In this document: piece after piece, positions 61,771 through 64,000 of the stretch
Layout of the letters: each line of letters opens with the position of its first letter
Numbering within the stretch: position 1 is the first letter of the stretch
Source: Ruminococcus sp.
GTDB taxonomy: Bacteria; Bacillota; Clostridia; Oscillospirales; Ruminococcaceae
Length of the DNA stretch: 64,000 nt
Direction of reading: 5' to 3'
NCBI GenBank assembly: GCA_015066785.1
Contig: SVNT01000001.1
Location: 1-64,000, forward strand
Translations under genes and position numbers: made by a program
Notes under the pieces: generated by a model
The model's input: only the letters and a program-made list of their open reading frames with translations
Told to the model about the DNA's origin: nothing
Database searches by the model: none

Positions 61771-61798
61771 TGTAAAGCATTTGTAATGCTATTGTAGT
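61771..61798 (+). promoter_or_regulatory. pdaA: Triple WalR-type box upstream of the deacetylase gene
   Basis: TGTAAA (61771-61776), TGTAAT (61782-61787) and TGTAGT (61793-61798), each separated by five bases. The last ends at a poor -35 (TCGAAA, 61798-61803), 17 bp before TGT-TAGAAT (extended -10, TAGAAT 61821-61826). This is the layout of an activator-dependent promoter. Confidence 0.62.
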
Positions 61799-61905
61799 CG
61801 AAAAATGAGAATAAAGATGTTAGAATATTTACAGGAATATATCTAGGATTAAAAACAAAAATAAGGTTGTGGCTGTGCGCCATAAAAATAGAACGGAGGG
61901 ATAAA

Positions 61906-62847
61906 ATGAAGAAAAAAATCGCAATGATAGTGTGTATTTCCATGCTGTCGGCAGGGTGTTCGACATTTTATCAGGGGCAGGAAGTTGACTATTCCAAATG
62001 GGCGGCTACCGAACCGGGAGAGAGTGTAATGGCTACTCTTCCGCCTGAAACAACGCCTGATGAAACATCATCGTTGACAGAGGTGACTACGACGGAAACC
62101 ACTCCCGAGGTAACAGTTCCGTATATTTCGGATGAGGAGCTTATGTGTCTTGACAACACCGAAATCGGCTACGGACAGGGAGTGCAGTTTGACGAAAACG
62201 GCGTGCCTTACGGTGCGACTGACTTCAACAGCAAGTACAGCAAATATTCTTCGTATGCAGTGGCAGAAACAGATGTAAAGGAGATATACCTTACATTTGA
62301 CCTCGGCTACGAAAACGGATATACCGAGAAAATCCTCGATACGCTGAAGGAACACGATGTCAAGGCTGTGTTTTTCGTTACGGGCGGATACTGTAAGTAT
62401 GCCGACCCTGCGATAATTCAGCGTATAATCGACGAGGGTCATGTTCTCGGAAATCACGGGCAGAACCACAAGTCGCTTTCGGACTTGCTTGAGGTTTCTG
62501 TTGCCGACGCCGAGGCAGAGCTTACCGTTCTTCAGGACTATATCCGTGAAACCTATGACTACGAAATGGTCTATATGCGTCCGCCCGAGGGCGTTTATTC
62601 GGAGCGTTCCCTTGCTCTTGCGCAGAGAATGGGTTACAAGACGCTTTTGTGGAGTTTTGCTTATGCCGACTGGGATACGGCAAATCAGCCTGACCAGTTT
62701 GAAGCGTACCAGAAGATTACCGCACATCCGCATTGCGGTGAGATAATGCTGCTCCACGCAGTTTCATCGACGAATACGGCAATCCTCGGGGATGTAATCG
62801 AGGAATACGAAGCAAAGGGGTACACCTTTACAACACCATCGTTATAA
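61906..62847 (+). CDS. pdaA: Polysaccharide deacetylase lipoprotein (PdaA-like)
   Basis: A 313-residue lipoprotein: signal sequence ending LSAGC (C18), a Thr/Glu-rich tether (about 45-70), then a NodB-type deacetylase domain. Motif 1 is LTFDLGYENGYT (catalytic D132; the second metal-binding Asp of the usual TFDDG is absent, as in PdaA), motif 2 GNHGQNHKS (H184, H188) and motif 3 RPPEG (225-229). PdaA deacetylates muramic acid in spore-cortex or vegetative peptidoglycan. GGAGGG precedes the ATG at 61906. Confidence 0.88.
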   Translation: MKKKIAMIVCISMLSAGCSTFYQGQEVDYSKWAATEPGESVMATLPPETTPDETSSLTEVTTTETTPEVTVPYISDEELMCLDNTEIGYGQGVQFDENGVPYGATDFNSKYSKYSSYAVAETDVKEIYLTFDLGYENGYTEKILDTLKEHDVKAVFFVTGGYCKYADPAIIQRIIDEGHVLGNHGQNHKSLSDLLEVSVADAEAELTVLQDYIRETYDYEMVYMRPPEGVYSERSLALAQRMGYKTLLWSFAYADWDTANQPDQFEAYQKITAHPHCGEIMLLHAVSSTNTAILGDVIEEYEAKGYTFTTPSL

Positions 62848-62849
62848 CA

Positions 62850-62889
62850 AAAAACGGAGAACAGGGCAGAAATCCTGTTCTCCGTTTTT
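62850..62889. terminator. Terminator after the deacetylase gene
   Basis: A 16-bp perfect stem (62850-62865 with 62874-62889, arm AAAAACGGAGAACAGG), also placed to end the convergent DUF1540 gene. Confidence 0.93.
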
Positions 62890-62890
62890 C

Positions 62891-63052
62891 TTATTCCTTG
62901 CAGAATGAGTCACATTCTGTGCAAGCGCACTGTGTAGGATTTTTTTCGGGAGTACCTACCTTGATGGTATCGAGTGTGCAGTAACCGTCGGTCTTGAGGT
63001 TGTACTTACAGCTTGTTACTGAACACTGGATGCTGGAATTTCTTTGTTTCAT
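62891..63052 (-). CDS. DUF1540 family small cysteine-rich protein
   Basis: A 53-residue protein with eight-cysteine spacing (CSVTSCKYN ... GYCTLDTIKVG ... CACTECDSFC), the DUF1540 pattern of a short metal- or disulfide-stabilised domain found in Firmicutes. GGAGG is 9 bp before the ATG at 63052. An inverted repeat TACTC-TTAT-GAGTA (63077-63090) lies upstream. Function unknown; it may bind zinc. Confidence 0.85.
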   Translation of the reverse strand: MKQRNSSIQCSVTSCKYNLKTDGYCTLDTIKVGTPEKNPTQCACTECDSFCKE

Positions 63053-63161
63053 GGCTTATTCCTCCGTTATTTTCGTTACTCTTATGAGTACGGTAATAGT
63101 ATTGACGGATATGCGGAAATAATACTGTCTGGAATATTTTTTTAAAAATATCAAAAACCCC

Positions 63162-63190
63162 TTGTATTTTATTTTTATATATAGTATAAT
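63162..63190 (+). promoter_or_regulatory. Promoter of the DHH phosphoesterase gene
   Basis: TTGTAT (63162-63167), 17-bp spacer, TATAAT (63185-63190). Confidence 0.72.
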
Positions 63191-63257
63191 ATTTTATGAA
63201 CAGATTGTTTATTTGATTTGGTTGTTTTGTATAAATTACATTCGGAGGTTTTAAGAT

Positions 63258-64000
63258 ATGAGACTTGTTACTCGTTCTGACTTTGACGGACTTGCTTGCG
63301 CCGCACTTCTCAAGGAAGTTGGCATAATCGATTCCTGGAAGTTTGCACACCCAAAGGACCTGCAGGACGGACTTGTTCCGATTGACGAAAACGATGTTCT
63401 TGCAAACGTTCCGTTCGTTGAGGGGTGCGGACTCTGGTTTGACCATCATTCAAGCGAATTTGAAAGAAATCAGCTTGAAGGCAAATACAAGGGCGAAAGC
63501 AGACTTGCTCCTTCCTGCGCAAGAATTATTTACGAATATTACGGAGGGGATGACAGATTCCCGAATTTCGGCGAAATGATGGAGGCTGTCGACAAGGTAG
63601 ACTCAGGTCACCTTACTCCATATGAAGTACTTCATCCCGAAGGCTGGATACTTATCGGATTTATGATGGATCCACGTACAGGCCTCGGTCGTTTCCGTAA
63701 CTTCAGAATAAGTAACTATCAGCTTATGGAAGAGCTTATTGAATGTTGCCGTACTATGTCAACGGCTGAGATTCTTGCACTCCCCGATGTTCAGGAAAGA
63801 ACTGAGCTTTACAGGGAACAGGCTGAACTTTTCACAGAAATGGTACATAAGTACACAAGAATTGACAAGGATGTAATCATCACCGACCTTCGAGGAGTTT
63901 CTCCGATTTACGCAGGCAATCGCTTTATGATTTACAGCCTCTATCCCGAGCAGAATATTTCTGTATGGATTGTTGACGGTAAGGGTGGCAAGGGTTGTTC
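63258..64000 (+). CDS. DHH family phosphoesterase / exopolyphosphatase-like, 3' end outside window
   Basis: The first 247 codons are present. The start MRLVTRSDFDGLACAALLKEVG carries the first DHH motif (DFDG) and GLWFDHHSSE the DHH motif that binds manganese. The family in clostridia is annotated as exopolyphosphatase or NrnA-like nanoRNase; substrate is not certain. GGAGG lies 9 bp before the ATG at 63258. Confidence 0.88.
   Translation, partial: MRLVTRSDFDGLACAALLKEVGIIDSWKFAHPKDLQDGLVPIDENDVLANVPFVEGCGLWFDHHSSEFERNQLEGKYKGESRLAPSCARIIYEYYGGDDRFPNFGEMMEAVDKVDSGHLTPYEVLHPEGWILIGFMMDPRTGLGRFRNFRISNYQLMEELIECCRTMSTAEILALPDVQERTELYREQAELFTEMVHKYTRIDKDVIITDLRGVSPIYAGNRFMIYSLYPEQNISVWIVDGKGGKGC

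Noticed and set aside
63061..63161. Promoter for the DUF1540 gene
   Set aside because: No -35/-10 pair of normal spacing could be found on the minus strand; only the TACTC/GAGTA inverted repeat is clear.

Overview
The window reads as a chromosomal segment of an anaerobic, low-to-mid GC Gram-positive of the Oscillospiraceae (Ruminococcus-like). The basis is a T-box leader on pheST, pyruvate formate-lyase, IreB, an ECF transport module, a DtxR repressor, a TTG-rich start-codon set, and a secreted GH9 cellulase with a CBM3 module. I cannot fix the species from sequence reading alone.

Layout. 1-4350: minus strand, a cut-off small gene, a CPBP membrane protease and carB. 4620-7640: plus-strand phage-derived island with a collagen-repeat baseplate/tail protein, small tail genes, a glucosaminidase endolysin and holin-type membrane proteins, but no capsid, packaging or integrase genes. 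7684-10811: minus-strand SulP and MATE transporters. 10942-17640: plus-strand unit with an HD-GYP protein, SDR, GNAT, the sulfur-assimilation pair metY and cysK, and a DUF885 lipoprotein. 17642-20340: minus-strand GH9 cellulase followed by a short DtxR regulator. 20348-25292: plus-strand HD phosphohydrolase, tRNA-Leu, an XRE regulator, pnuC behind a hairpin/T-tract attenuator, a flavodoxin-type reductase and manA.

25315-28194 is an AT-rich accessory locus on the minus strand: three unrelated exported or membrane-anchored genes in tandem, each starting with a copy of the same short leader reading frame and each followed by the same 44-bp repeat. It looks like a cassette array built by duplication and gene replacement, and it is the most interesting part of the window.

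28203-37410: putP-type symporter, YitT protein, small membrane protein, rlmB, a 1024-residue protein with P1B-ATPase topology but destroyed catalytic motifs, malQ and a tautomerase. 37410-38560: ispD-ispF on the minus strand. 38624-51333: one long plus-strand operon-like run, ruvCAB, glmM, a methyltransferase, a LURP-one protein, ecfA1-ecfA2-ecfT, truA, a DUF5711 protein, a CvpA-type protein and a ClpE-like ATPase. 51349-51734: tRNA-Gly, tRNA-Arg and tRNA-His. 51733-54829: pflB-pflA with a structured leader. 54882-57567: lipoprotein, nnr and a small membrane protein on the minus strand. 57576-61352: T-box and pheST. 61386-64000: ireB and a PdaA-like deacetylase, both preceded by WalR-type direct repeats, then a DUF1540 gene and the start of a DHH phosphoesterase.

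Promoters listed here were found by eye as -35/-10 pairs with 17-18 bp spacing. Many match the consensus closely, so the housekeeping sigma factor appears to drive most units.
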